Below are positions 48,164-61,897 of a DNA stretch of 64,000 nt, in pieces (position 1 is the stretch's first letter; every line of letters begins with the position of its first letter). The stretch is taken from positions 235,422 to 299,421 of the forward strand of contig NW_020170422.1 in the NCBI RefSeq assembly GCF_000524195.1. The letters run 5' to 3'. Made by a program: the position numbers and the translations under genes. Source of the stretch: Echinococcus granulosus (lineage: Eukaryota; Platyhelminthes; Cestoda; Cyclophyllidea; Taeniidae). Below the pieces are notes generated by a model. The model saw only the letters and a list, made by a program, of their open reading frames with translations. It was not told where the DNA came from and searched no databases.

Positions 48164-51100
48164 TCACGTCAACTGTTTGGTCACTGAAGGCGTATCGATG
48201 GGAGTAGTGTTGACGAGGGATGGAGGGTCGGAGTAAGGGAAGGGCAGCGGCGCAGTAGAGGCAAGCTCGATGGGCTCCGTGTTAGCCACCTCCTCCGATT
48301 CAAGAACGGAGGGCAGTGGCCACTGAGCAGCGCGAAGCAGAGCGATGCACCGCTTTGCCGGTGTAGATGCGGAGGAAGAAGCGGGAGCGGTGGCGAGTGC
48401 GACTGCCAACACTTCAATAGTGGCGTGAGCGATGGAGAGTTGGCGTTGCAACATTAGGAGAGTACTGGTAAATACCTCTACCTCCGATTCAGCCTCATCA
48501 ATCAGCTTCTCCGTGTCTAGTGATCGAGCAGATGGGAAAAAAGGTAAGAGGGGCTTTCGTATTGAACTTTCCACTACTCTAAGACTGTCTAGAGACTTCT
48601 ACTCTAGCACACACCTTCGACAAAACCCGTGGGGAAGGCAGTTAGAAACTGCTCTTGTCCAATAGTACACAGAAAGATGGTCTTTCACTTAGCAGTGGAA
48701 ATGGATGGATGTGTAGATGAACAGGTAAGGCGTTGACCATCTGATCAGATCATTTACATCAAAATGGCGTTTATTCAAAGAAACCATTCACATACTTGCT
48801 TAAGCAACAAGAGGGTAGAACACAGCACCTTAGCTCATCAATTATTCAAAAACTTGAAAGAAGGCCAGCTCCTCGTCGATTGCCTAACGATAATGGCAAG
48901 AGAGGGTAACATTAGCTACTTGGAGGAATATGGATGAGAGGAATACGGTGAATGCTAATGAGGATGGGTTGGTATTTCTCCCCCGTTCTTCTTTTACCTC
49001 CCATTTCCCATCGCAGACCGGTCCGGCAGTGGGAAAATAGTGAAAAGGGGTAAGAAAGAAGTAGAGAATAACGAATGGATAGTCTTCGAGGCTTTTTTTT
49101 TCAGTAAGTCACGGAAAAGGGGACGGGACTTATCTTCATGGCACCTCCGACCACGTTTTCCCCATTCCAGTTAATGAAAGTGTAAACAATTTTTTTCAAC
49201 AGAACTTTCGCTAACTTTACCGGCATTCCTCATCTATTTTCTTGATCAAGATGAGAGTGGTTTAGCAAGCACTGATGCTTACAAAAGTGTGATAAAACAT
49301 GAGAGATGCTGTGAGTTCTTTTCACTTACCATCTCACCTCCGCAAGTAAAAATACGCTTGCTATTCCAGCATTTGATAGTTGTGCTTAACAAGTCACTGG
49401 CAAGGTAAACTCACGAGCACTTTCCATCCGAACCCGTTCGATGAAGCGCCGACGCAGACCGATGAGATTGGCAATTTTTGCAGGTCGCCCACTCTCCTTT
49501 TGTCGCGCCAACTCTGCGTTCTCCTTCTCCAAGACACGCAGGCGACTCATCATCCGCTTTCCGTTTTGACTTAATAAGGAAAAGGAAAGACTGTGTACCA
49601 CTCAATCCAAATGGAGATTAAGGCCCTTTACATTAGCTACAGAGCTTACTCGAACGACAGCTTTAAGAGGTCCATTTATGTCGCACTCTTGATTTCAAAA
49701 AATGCCTTAGTCAACAGTCAGTGTGGTGGTGCTGCAGCTACTCAAGAACAATGAGTGGCCCAAGCTCTGTCTGGGTTTAATCACCCATTGCTTCAGGCCC
49801 AATGAGAGAGCATTAAATGTAACCAAGGTAACAACAACAAAAAGACACGCCCCATTCTAATCGCCTTATTCGCTAATATTGGAGGAGGAGGGAGAGTTTC
49901 ATTTAATCCAGACCCGCCAAATTTTCACAATCACGTGACTCCTTTGATCTGAAGCTAAAAACACATTTCTCGTCCGCACATCCTCAAGAAAACCCCCCCC
50001 CCAACCAGCTTTTACGATTTAAGAATTCAGCTTGAAAGGTTTGAAATTATTTTGGCGCTAACACATAATGTGATTAAATAGTAGGTGTGGAAAAAAAGCA
50101 CAGACTTCAAATAGCAAGTTAACAACAAAGATACAAAGATGGACAATAATAATATATACATATTAAAAATACTCACAGCATGAGAACCGTATTGGTTACC
50201 GTTTTCCGGAACACAAGTTAATAAAAGTAGAGATTAAGGACAAATTAACCGTTTCATTGAGGAGCCAGATGAATGTCAAGATGGGTTTTCTACCCCGAGA
50301 ATTAGAGATCGTCGAAATTTCAAAGCAGACGGATATAGCTATTTCCAATAAGGAGCAAGGCCAGTACTTCGATATAAATATGACAAAAAAAACAAGAGTT
50401 TATAGGATATTTCCGGAAATCTAGAGAAACAGAACACACAAAAACGTGGTGTGCAATGGGAGGTTAACAATGATGAGTAATAGCTACGGCGGACAATCCC
50501 ACGGAAGCCTAAGCGACTATACACATGCATGAGTAGCCTTGGGCGTCGAAGCCAGGACATTTCAGTTAACACATTCACTACCACAGTCTCAGCGGAAAAC
50601 AAACCACCGCAGTCTCAATGTTTATCGTTGCTCTCATTTTGCTTCTCCTTAAAATCTATTCCTTTTCCTTTTACCTAGGTACGCCAGCTGCATACTTTGC
50701 TGGTAGTGAATGTGTTAAATTTTGACGCATCCACTAAGTCGGGATGAATGTGAAGAAAAGAATTTCGAAAACTGGTTTTATTTTAGCCAGGAACAGCTTC
50801 GAGAGCGGAAGAATTTCGTGTCAATCAATCCTTCTATTATAAATAAATGTAGGTTCAGTTATTTAGATAAAATTTATTAAACAGAAGTGAAATATGTCTC
50901 AGCAAGTTCAATTAAATATGGAAGTGGTGCAAATCTAAGTATACAACTCGCAATTGCTGTCTCAATGGTAGAGTCCAACCTGTAAGATTATAAACTCGAC
51001 AAAAACTCCGCGGAGGCATATCTACATAGCCATACCGATTAACTGATTTGGGTTTCAAGTTAAATCCTAGCATTAAAACTTAGATGTGCCCCAAAAGCCC

Positions 51101-54100
51101 AGTACCGCAATAAAATGACCCTTAGGTTAATCACGCACCCTCTTTATTCTCTGCATTTTGTAATTCCGCCTTCGCGGCGTAGCCAGAAGGCCCAAGCCGT
51201 GACGGATCAGCTCTTCTTTGCCCTAATAATATGGCATTTTTCTACGGCGTTAGTGTGCAATGAAATTTCCGTCCAAGTCAAAGTTTTTTTTGTTCAAATA
51301 TCCTTAGAATAACTTGAAAGTTAAAAGCTTGCATAAAAAAGTAAATACGGTAACTAATATAAAAATCCGGAATAATTTTATGATTCGCATGAAAAAAATC
51401 CTATTTTTGCAGTGAGATAAAATATTAGCACGGTGAATACAAATGAACCTATAGTAGCTAGCTCTCCAGAGGGTTCAGGTCCCCAAAATTTCGATTCTAG
51501 CGGATTAGTACTGCGTGTGCTACGTTAATTGCTACTAAAATCGCAATTTTGGTAACGGGGCACTTAAGGGCCCCAATGCCCCTTCTCATGTCATTTTCTC
51601 GAGTTGAAGTTCCCAGCATGAATCTTTTGCAGATCAACACAAATGAAACTTATAAGTCTTCTACGACTGTTACGTTAAGTGGGCACTTTGCCCTCTGATC
51701 CATCCCAGGTAGTCCCAAGCCCTGCTGTACGTTGATAATACATATTTTGCCCGAGAGTAATGTATCTTCTTCCATCTTCCAAGGAGTCTCAGGTCACTGC
51801 ACCGTATACCCACGTGGGTAGCCAAATTAGTAAAGCAAGGTGCCAAAGGAAACGAAATAAACACATCACTAAAACTGCATCGCCTTTAGAAAGCTTGGTG
51901 AATTTACAAGGATAACCTTGGTATCATTCAGGCCAAAATAAACCGTTGACACGGCTTTAAGATAATCCATCATCTTTAGATTGAAATAATATTACGCCAA
52001 TAAACCCATCTACTACAGGTGCTGAAAATTGGGTTGTTATTCAGCATAAGGTAATGAAGAAAGGATTCTGCAATCGACACAAACTAAAATTTGACGACAT
52101 ATTTTGACATACTCATTGAAGTAGGGTAAAAAAGGACAGGATGGGGAGGTGGTAACCAGACAAAACGGGTTACTCCAGGGACATAAACATGAACAGCATT
52201 CGAATTCATAAGATAAAGACCCTATCTTATGTACAAGGATACCAAAATAGCACCTTTGCTGAAAAATCTAGGGACCCTCCAAAATAAAATTATTCTGCCG
52301 TAATCAGTTCACATAGTGTGCTCAGTAAAAATAAGTGAGGTAATTCGGCAGAAGTTGATGAAATGATAATCCGGTGTTCAATATGGAGTTACAGAACTAG
52401 CACAGAGTGTCACAACTCAGTGTGAAATGGAGGCTGCAGCTGCTCCGGTCGTGAAGCTCAAATAGTAGAAATTTTGGCCTCAAACACACGCACCTGTCCT
52501 CCGTAAACTTGGAGCGCTGTAGCTCGGCCTGGTTAGCCGCAACCTGCGCCTCCGAGGAGCGCAGACTGCGGAGAAAGCGAGAAAGTACCAAATTCACGCA
52601 GGGATCGATGCGGACGCACGAGAGATCGGTGGTACCGCTAGAATAACACGTCTTAACGCTGCCGTTGTTGCCGCTACTGCTACCGCTCGTGGGACGTTTC
52701 AGACTCGCCTGGCCGCGCCGGAGACTCGAAGTCGTCGTCATCGTGATGGGAATTGCAGGTGGTGGCACAGAGAGATTGATGTTGAGGAGGGATGGTGACG
52801 GTGGAGGCTGCAGTGGTGGAGTAACTAGGAGGGAGGGACTTGAATCTCCGCGATCTGGCGCTCGAAGACTCGAGGGCATCTGAAAGGGATGCATTTATTT
52901 GAAAGGTGGTGTTAGTTGCTAACTGAATAGTGATTACTCACGAACTGTTAGACAATATAATGAATAGGATACAAGGACAACGCAGCCATAATTCCATGGC
53001 AAATTGCAATTAACAGACCTAAGCGGTGGATATAATCGGATCTATCCCTACCAAATAAGTGTGTTCCACATTAATACCATTTATGAATTTTCAGAAACCC
53101 GTATGAAGAGACAAACAAAGCGAGTTAAAGGTATTAAAAAAGTGAAACTTATTTTGAATGACCATTAATTACCATAAACTGGAAGACTACATAGTGCGCT
53201 AAATTATGATCATGCAATAAATGAAGCTTACAATCCCAAAGTGAATTCCAAATATTCAATTTTATGCAAATACGCAAATTCATTTGTACTAATTGAGCAA
53301 ATTTTATAAACTGCACCCCTTTAAGCATTAGTAACCCTAAGGACAGGTATTTTACCAAAAAACACATGAGTTGGATAACAGTACTAGTAAACGGCTATAT
53401 AATAGTAAAATTCACCTCATCTACCGCGCAAAATTTTCTAGATGCAAAAATTAAGAACTCAAAACCAAAATAGACAGGTTTAGTAAGGTTTTACAACTGA
53501 ATTGTATTTATCCAAAATGTCGATGAAAAGACAGGCCTAAGGTGCAAGTATATTGCAACGAACTGCCTGCTGAAATAGCTAAAGGTTGAAGTGCATGTAG
53601 CAAAGGAGTTAAAATAAAGGCCATAACGCTTACAAATGAAAGATAAGGTTCCATCGGATCAGCCATTACACCATGAACTGTTAAACATGGCAGACGGGAT
53701 GTGAAACTAGTGACGGGAAGTCTTATGTAAACCTCAATCAGCCAAGTAAACTCACAAATCGGATGACACATCCAATTCGATAGATTGAACAAGTTTCACT
53801 TTTGAGTCACTGTGACCTTCCATTAATCCATATAAACGTGTAAAGAAATCAGGTTGTAAACGCCAAAAATAGGATTAATTTCGGCGCCAGTGGCTAACTG
53901 CACGACACCAACTTACGGTTGATGTACTAAATTTCAAAGGAATGACAGTGGGAAAATAATTGTAGAGCAATATTAATGAATCAATCGATTTGATGACCAT
54001 AAATTTATTCATACAAATTAAGATAGTTCTACCAATGTAACTATCAACTTTTCGTCAATGAAGTTCAGCACGTAAACCCGGATATACAACTTAAAATATT

Positions 54101-54972
54101 CCGAATACACCAAAAACAGAATCAGTGCCCATAGAAAATCCCAAAAATTAAGATCTCATAAATGCCAACCGTGATTAGCGAAGGAATATAAAAGCTGAGT
54201 TAATCAAATCACTTTCTCCACAATACTATGAAGCTGATCAGCCTAATAAAAGATCATTAAATGAGACAAGAGACCCAATTAATTAGCATCCCGAATCGAC
54301 CGCATCGAGGGCACATAATAATCTGAAATTTAAGATGTACGAATTCAAGGAGATTAAAGTCTTTCGAATTAGAGTACTAATTTGATTGCAGCTAACTTAC
54401 CAGGGTTTCAAAGAAAGTAAGTCTGAAAAGTGATTAAATGCGTTCTTAATGCAAGCAGCCCCAAATACGATTTACGATGTAAGGTTTCAAAATTTAGACC
54501 GATTCACAAATACCGAAACTGCTTCTCACCCTATTGAAATGTTATAAAGTACTGGAAATGTCCTGCAAAACTAAGCACACAAGTCCCACTAAAACGAGAT
54601 CAATAGGAAAGGTAAAAAATTGGGAAATAATGTTAAAGTGGATCCTGAGAAACTCACCAGGCAATTTCTGATATCTCTTTCACATCGGAGCGTTTTAATC
54701 CTCATAGTGTGCAAAAGCCGCTCCGAGTCAAGTGCTCGCTGCTTAATTTTTTCACCTACACAAAAATACAACCCGAGAAATCAGTTACGAAGCGCGTTGT
54801 TCTGATTAGAGGCCTGAGATAAGCGTTCTTCAAGATTCTTAAGGACGTTACGTTGGTGCTTTATCCTACAGATATGAGGCTGAAATTTGAAGTACCGCCG
54901 AAAAAGCACATCCTTTCTGGTTGAGCCTTGAATATTTACACCGTTTGTGCGGAAAGACTCCATAGTAGTCAT
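48164..54972 (-). CDS. WTAP: WTAP, regulatory subunit of the m6A methyltransferase
   Basis: WTAP is a coiled-coil nuclear-speckle protein that anchors METTL3-METTL14 and alternative-splicing factors (fly Fl(2)d). Five exons in agreeing phase were read on the minus strand: 54789-54972, 54658-54755, 52494-52879, 49415-49569 and 48164-48516, giving 391 aa (human 396). The 54756-54788 intron is 33 nt. Residues 1-94 match the first coil (TRKDVLFRRYFKFQ; REKIKQRALDSERLLHTMR). Residues 182-310 match the second part: IDPCVNLVLSRFL, then SKFTEDSQNGKRMMSRLRVL against human KFTPDSQTGKKLMAKCRML, then EAESEVEVFTSTLLMLQRQL against LDEEVEGMQSTILVLQQQL. About 85 Pro/Ser/Gly-rich residues (95-180) are inserted between the coils. 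The tail is Ala/Ser/Pro-rich. The start at 54972 follows a TTTTGCAG acceptor, suggesting a 5' UTR exon or spliced leader; the frame is open up to 55053. Confidence 0.92.
51520..51805 (-). mobile_element. Diverged LTR-like copy N inside a WTAP intron
   Basis: It has two blocks of family sequence. ATTTTGGTAACGGGGCACTT starts at about 51546; AGTCCCAAGCCCTGCTGTACG, TTTTGCCCGAG and GGAGTCTCAGGTCACTGCA follow at 51710-51801. About 80 bases of unrelated sequence lie between the blocks. Confidence 0.5.
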
Positions 54973-55348
54973 TGATCGAAGCTGCAAAATAAGAAGACCA
55001 TCAGCCTCCACACATTCACTGTTTCCGACGTCCTTCAAATTAGCCGAGAACAATTAGTACTCTATAAGTTCACTCGGGCAGTAAAAAAGATATTAATATG
55101 TAAGTTAAAAATTTTGTATTAATTTTTAAAGTGCGTTTAAAAGATCAGTTTGCTAGCTAGAGTATGTGGTTGTGTAAGTTACTAGGATAATAGCCAGTTA
55201 TTAGTAGCACAAATATCAGCTGATTTAGCCTTTAAATTAGTTTATAATGGTGGGTGGATGTAAATCACATATCTTTTTTGTTGCTAACCGCCAATATCCT
55301 TATACGTTGCTGTGGCGGTAGATTTAAAAACTGTGGAGTCTTGTCAAG
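54973..55348. promoter_or_regulatory. Shared divergent promoter region of WTAP and the KDEL receptor
   Basis: Only 376 bases separate the two opposing start codons. The sequence is A+T-rich, with no clear TATA element that I would assign to either side. A pyrimidine-rich acceptor for the WTAP side ends at about 54982 (complement). Confidence 0.5.
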
Positions 55349-58300
55349 ATGAATATCTTTAGGCTTGCTGGGGATATGTCGCATCTACTTGCTATAATTT
55401 TGCTTCTCGTTAAAATATGGAAGACTCGTTCTTGTGCTGGTGAGTGTGTACTCACGTGTGGCCCTAGCGTACTCGTTGTGTAAATATCCGATACCCACGT
55501 GTAAACGCTTCTCGAAGATGTTCTGCGTACAGTTTTGCACAGTACTTGCCTGTTACATGCCTTTCTATTGTCCTGCCCATATTTGCCTACTTTCCTCCTG
55601 CCATGTTGTCTTCTGTTTAACTTCCAGGTTTATCGGGAAAAACCCAACTGATGTTTGCTCTGGTCTTCACTACCCGATACCTCGATCTCTTTCTTTACTT
55701 CGTGTCTGCCTACAACACATTAATGAAGATCGCATTTGTCATTCTCTCATACCTCACATGCTATTTCATGTTCTTTAAGTTTAAAACGACTTACAACAAG
55801 GAGGATGACATCTTCCAAGTCTTGTACCTCCTAGTCCCCGCTGCCGTCCTTGCTGTGTTGGTCAACCATCACTTGACTCCTATTGAGGTTAGCCAGCCTT
55901 TCGTATTAGTTGTCTACTAATTTCACATTGTAGGTCTTACTTATTTTTTCATATCATGTCTTTCTAGATTCTATTTTTTCGAACGCTAGGCACTTTAGGG
56001 TTCGTGATCAGCGTATTAATACCGAGAATGTGTGCTTCCACCTTAGCTTCACCGGATCGTCAACTTTACAGAAACTACACATCTCTCTCTATGATCCCAA
56101 TTTGTCGACTAATTCAAACCATTTGCTCTAAATTGAAAGTATTTGAAAGATATCACCTTGGATGACCTTACATTTTTTAGCTTGTTTGTAATTGCATAAA
56201 CATGTATCAAAACCTTTAGTCGATTTCTGGGGAGTTTTTCACGCACGAATGTTCCTTTTTGACAAATCGATTGTACCTTGCCCCTTTATTCGTCTAACTT
56301 ACTTATAATTAGTTTTTTACGAGTTAATTTCATGACAATAAAAGGTTGAAATTGTCTTGGAAAGCCAATGAAAAGAATGATTGGAAGTGTTATTTGTCTT
56401 AAGTCTTGCTTAATGATTTTCCTTGTTGGTGAACTAAAACAGAATTTTCATTTACATCTGCACCCCGAAGGTCTACTTTCCCATTTGATCTAATCGTCTA
56501 GCTTGTCAGCTGGTTTATTCAGTCTTTCAAGTCCCTATCCTCTCTTTTTCGAAAACAAAGCCTTTGAAATACAATTACCAAAGGTTACTTGGTAGTTTTG
56601 CGCACTGCCAGTCACCATATCTCTGGCTTCAAGCTATCATGTGTATCCTAAATAAACGTCAAAAATAATGGCACCTATGGCTCTTTGATGGTCGTGATGT
56701 TGTCGCGTTCGTTGTAGCCTTCTTGGTATACAATTTTCCAAAGTTTCCATGATCTCTTAGATCATTGTCCCGTTCATTTAACTTCTGACTACTCGTAAAT
56801 AAACCTTCCCTTTGGCATGGCGTATATGTTCGGAATGGATGTCATTATCAAAACAGTCGCAATAGGACGCCAAAACTACAATACTCTGTTCCATTTAATT
56901 GGAAGTAGTCTGTTTTTTGCTTGGATTGATCTAATTGATTGTAATGTTGGTATTGTAATTTTGTGGCGCCCAACCCCCCCCCCTTGAAGTCGTTTCAAGG
57001 TTCTGTTCTGGACAAAACCCATTTGTTAATACACAGAAGAGCTAATGGATGTTAGCGTGCCACTATTTTGGTGCCATAATAATTTTTCTCCATCAACCAT
57101 CAGGAAGTAGTTGGTGCTTTATAAACTATTCACGGGTCAGGAGGGAGGACCATACTTTGAGTTTCCAAAAAGGTAAGGGAATTTGGTTCCAATACGAGTG
57201 ATTCTTTTCATTGATTCCATTGGATTCAAGCTTGCCTCCTCTTTGTGGATCATATTGCAGAGATTTACTGATTTCGCCTCGATCAAGGTGGGCGAATTCC
57301 TTAATTTCTAATCTCTCATCTGGTAGGATTTGTAAAATAGGTCTACGGTGCTGATATTTCCCATCGATTTCTCTTTACTGCCTTTTTCCTCTTTTAATGC
57401 CACTGGCTGCTTTTCTTATTTCTGTTAAACTACCGGAAATGTTAAAGAAGTAGTAGTTCCTCGCGTTTTTGCACAAACACTGTAGGCAGCTCCTCAATGG
57501 GCACTTCTTAATCGTCTGAGTTTGGCATATCGTTTACTTCCTTATCACGGAAAAAAAAGTTGTGACTCGACACCAAAGGTTGATGTGGTTCCAATAACTC
57601 TTATGCGCAGTTACCGTCTTTTTGTAACTCTCATGTTCGTTACCTGGCTACTACAATCAGAATTGTTTCTCATTTCGCTCCAGTTCTCTTACCTCTGCCG
57701 CGCGAGGAACACCAAAGCCAAACTGAGATTTCAGTTTGTAGGGAAAAAGAACCGATTCTTAGAGGAGGAAGGTGTATCCATTTTTCCTTGCCAATACATT
57801 TTTGCAATTATTACAGCATTTATTTAGTACCTGCATAGCTTTAGCATACTAATATTTGTCAGTACGGCTGAACCACTCTGGGCCACCTAGGGTACGCTAA
57901 GCTCCTAAATCACTGTTTGCAAATGATTGCACTTATTGTTCCTACTGAAAGATCGACAGTTTAGTCAGGTATTCGTTGTTCATCCAGAAACAGGTGTTAT
58001 TTGCGCTGAAGTCTCACAGAAATGACTGCGAGCCTGGGATTTTTACTAACACTATGCACCGAAGCCACCAAAATTTATTACTCTGGCCAGATGTATATGG
58101 GCTCGAATTTTACGCCTTCATGGGAAGAAACGCCGTTTATCTATATTTTTGTGTGGCATCCTGACTAACACCATCCAGAATAGCCTATGTCACGACTTGC
58201 GCTCTATTGGTAGTTGGAAATAAATGGTATTTGTCATTCCGTGTAGGAATTCTACGGTAGTATATCTTCTTTATGGCATGCCTGTAGAGGCACGATTTTC

Positions 58301-60816
58301 AGTTTGATCTTAGCGAATCACGCAATTGCACTTCCTTTTCCCTATATTTTTTTTGTCCCCTGTTATTAGTGTCAAAAAGACCGTAACCAGAAGCCCAAGT
58401 GGTAGTATTTGTTTGTTTGGACAAATGAGCATTAATCGCCTCACTTTTTGATTCACCTCATCAGTTGCGACGCTGGCTTTGTTGTCGTTGTAGGTTTTAT
58501 GGACTTTCTCCATCTATCTGGAGGCGGTAGCCATTCTTCCACAGCTCTACATGATCACCAAGACTGGGGAGGCGGAGACCATTACGGCGCACTACCTCTT
58601 CGCGCTGGGTTCTTACCGTGCTCTCTACATCCTCAATTGGATTTACCGCTATGTAAATGAGGACACCTATGAGCTCATTGCAATTGTCGCGGGCAGTATC
58701 CAAACCGTCCTTTATGTTGACTTCTTCTATCTCTACGTCACTCGTGGTGCGTCTCCTCGCTTATCTGTCTGTCTCTCAGTTATCTTGTTGAAGTGAGAAA
58801 TCTTGATGGAGTTCCTATGTTAGGCGTATTTTCATGCAATGACCGGTTGATATGTGTTTGTTTTGAAGTTTTTATCTTCCCACCTAATTGTAAGATTGGA
58901 CATATTTATCAGCTACTTGATTACAGTGAAATCCTGGTATAAGGTCCTGAGCGAACCTTTGTTTCTTATCCGCGGCTGGATGCTATTTAAGGATTGAAAG
59001 TTTACCTACTTCCATATATCCATGTCATCCGCAGAACCTCCTTCCTGCTAGCTGGGCGGAATCTTGATTCGTGGTCCTATGTGTGCCTTAATCCTAATGT
59101 TCCAACTAAATGATATTTGAGGGTTTTAAAACTTGTAACCGTCAACTAAAATGCTTAATCTGGAATTGTGCCAATGTTTTTGCCCCTATAGGAGGTACAT
59201 CACTGAAGAGTTGAATCGTGTTGCTATTTCGACAGCTGCTTAACAGGTGGTATGTTAGGGAAGTTAAGTCGAGTTTATTGTAGATTTTTTGGATAGTATT
59301 ATTGTTGAGGCTTTCACATAACCTCACAGCTGTCAAATTGATGCTTCTCTCAACTTTGAGAATTGCACTATTCTTCTATTTGATTTGTTACATTCGTGCC
59401 AGTTTAACAACAGTAAATGCAAACTGTAGACTGCATCTGAATACCGACGGAGTTTGACTGAGACTCAATACATTGTCCCACTTTTTAGCATCTGGTGGGC
59501 TGTTATTGGAGGCTCTGCAATTTTGTGTTTTCAGCAAGTGATACTGCTTAATTCTTGAATAGTTTACATCCACTGCTTTTAATCTAAGGTCAATCCGGCA
59601 AGAGAACCGTCAATGAACCCAGGTAAATTGCACCAATGGATAGCTACCTGTGTTTCTACGTGGGGCCATTGCGCTGATAGTTAGGAGGCAGGTAATTAGT
59701 ACCCAAATTGTTTTAGAAAGGAATCAAACAATTGTTGTGAATAAAGTCTAATTTTGGAGGCTTAGACAAATCCCATAATCTGCCTCCTAGTTAAGTAACC
59801 GAATTGGTACTGTGCACTACCTTGAAAATTGCAAATTCCTTCTACAATAGCGAACTAGTTGCATTTTCATTGAGGTGAGGATCCGCATTTTGAAGTGTAT
59901 CCAATGAATAAACAAGCATTTTCATTCATTTAGCTTTAGTTTTGGTTCCTGATTGCACCTTTTAGGTAGACTTGACTTGCAAGTTCTAAGCAGTCGTGAT
60001 TTGATGATTTAGAGGTTTTTTTCGTTACAAAATTAGGCGTTTTGAACTTAAAAGATTTTCTTCAGCTGGGGCCCGTTTGTTATTGCGGAGCCTTAGTAAG
60101 CTTGCCGTCACTTAAGGATTGTAAATCATGGCTGGGTATTTTGCTGCCTACCTACTTGCCTGGGAATCTAATAGCTAGCCTTCACGTGTCTTCAAGAGTC
60201 AAAACCTTGAAGTCTTTACATTTGAGATAAGATCTGAGTAATCCGATTACAGAGCTGAACGTTTGGAACCAAATGCTTACTTCCTCAATGTGTCAGTCAC
60301 TGGGTGCATTCGTTCGTATTGTCATGAATGTGGATATGCGATCTTTCAAAGATAGCTTTTGCGCTTAACAGCGTATTTAGCGACCCATACAACCTAGGTG
60401 CCTTATTGTTCGAACATGACACCAGCAATTGCATGCTCAAACGGACCAATTCAATGCCTGGAAATACAGTCATTCACTAACTAAGAGCATCACATTCCAC
60501 ACCCTTGTTGTTTTGAACCCTACCAGTTTGTTCCCATACATGATTTGATGTGATCATAGTTGTCGTCTCTGTGAATTATGAGCTCCGACAAACGACGCTG
60601 GTGGAAGACGTGTTAAGCGTATACTCACCTCAGTTCGAATGAAGATAAGGAATACGACAAAGGTAAGAGGAGGCTGTTTGTAGAATTCAAAAACCTAGAA
60701 TGCCCCCCCCCTTCTAGTCGAGTTCGCCCCCTTTATGTGCTTACCACTCTTAAGTCGTCTCTTACTCATTTCTTTCCCCAGTTCTGAAGGGCAAGTCACT
60801 GGTGCTGCCGGTTTGA
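55349..60816 (+). CDS. KDELR: ER lumen protein-retaining receptor (KDEL receptor)
   Basis: This seven-helix Golgi/ER receptor binds the C-terminal HDEL/KDEL-type signal of escaped ER proteins at low pH and returns them by COPI vesicles. Four exons (55349-55439, 55628-55887, 58494-58746, 60782-60816) total 639 nt, giving 212 aa, the usual length of the family. The start [13 protein letters not shown] is the canonical N-terminus. Arg47 and Asp50 in TTRYLD are ligand-pocket residues and keep the human numbering. [14 protein letters not shown] and [15 protein letters not shown] are conserved. The last 12 codons, encoded by a separate short exon 2 kb downstream, give [11 protein letters not shown], with the cytosolic Lys motif used for COPI sorting as KGKS rather than KGKK. 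Introns of 2.6 and 2.0 kb follow exons 2 and 3. Confidence 0.97.
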
Positions 60817-61478
60817 ATGGAAGTCCTCCCTTGCGGTCTGGTGGTGTTCTCTCGTGCGTCCCTGTGTGTAGATTGCAGCTCCCCTCTCCTTTATGTTTTT
60901 TTTGGTTCTACCTTCTTTTTCTTCCACCTCTATACTCTTACATGAGTGGGCACATTGTCCGCCGCATACAGGTGCCTTTCTTGCTTCTTGTTTAATACCT
61001 CTCCTTTTTTTCTCCCCCTGACAGAAACATGCACTCGCCGTGAAGAGTGGTGTGTTTTCATCGTTCAAGGGTTTGAGTGAAAATCTAGTAAAGCATTGTA
61101 TATATTGTCTTCTGTATGGTCCAACCTAAACAGTTGGGTCATGGCACGTAAGTGAGGTGGCTGGGTATGGTATAAGTGGGTGCCAAATATGAATGAACAG
61201 GGGGGATTTCGCAACCCTGACTTGCGTTTATTCCTTCAGGCCCTCTAGCCCCATGTGTTGTAATTCGGGTCAGCAAAATGCCCTCCCGTGCGCTACTGAT
61301 AGATTTGGGAGTTTTGAGTCCTTGAAGTCATAGCACGACTTATCAGAAGGGGGGAAGTGCATGCCTGGGAGGGTGTGGAGCCATTAAAACAAAGGTAGTA
61401 TCTGTAGAGTGGTACAACTTGTTTAGACTTCAAAAAGGGTTTAAGCACTGAAACGGATGGGACAAAGTCAGCCAATTT

Positions 61479-61484
61479 AATAAA
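61479..61484 (+). terminator. Candidate poly(A) signal of the KDEL receptor
   Basis: AATAAA lies 663 nt after the KDEL receptor stop codon and about 410 nt before the ZRANB2 start. It is the only hexamer I noticed between the two genes on this strand. Confidence 0.4.
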
Positions 61485-61897
61485 GTAACCGTAGGTTTAG
61501 TTTAGGTGAAGTTAAGTACTAGTAATTGCATCCGAAATGAAGCTTCTACCTATAGTCAAGAAGTTTATGCGGGACTTTTTAATGGCCAAGAGTTTATTTT
61601 AAATAGCGAGCATTGTGCATTTTCATACAAGTATGATCTTAAAATTTACAATTTGCATAATAATATGGAATCAATTGTCGACAAAGAGAACCTAGACTAC
61701 ATTTGCAAGTGTTATAATCTAGCATATATTTACTCCTTCCATTTTTAAGTACTTACACGGCGTTGGCAATGTGCAAGAAGTTTTAGGGAAAAATATAAAA
61801 ACCCAGTTATCTCAAAGTTCATTGGATGATTTTCCACCAATGACAGTGTCAACTCCTCATTTTAGTGTGGATGTGAACATTACCGCAAGAAAAGAAA

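Noticed and set aside
52665..52883. Plus-strand frame opposite the WTAP exon
   Set aside because: It is a shadow of the WTAP coding exon on the other strand.
61771..61897. Upstream extension of the ZRANB2 reading frame
   Set aside because: The frame open from 61771 is a different one; the family N-terminus and the zinc-finger frame start at ATG 61898.
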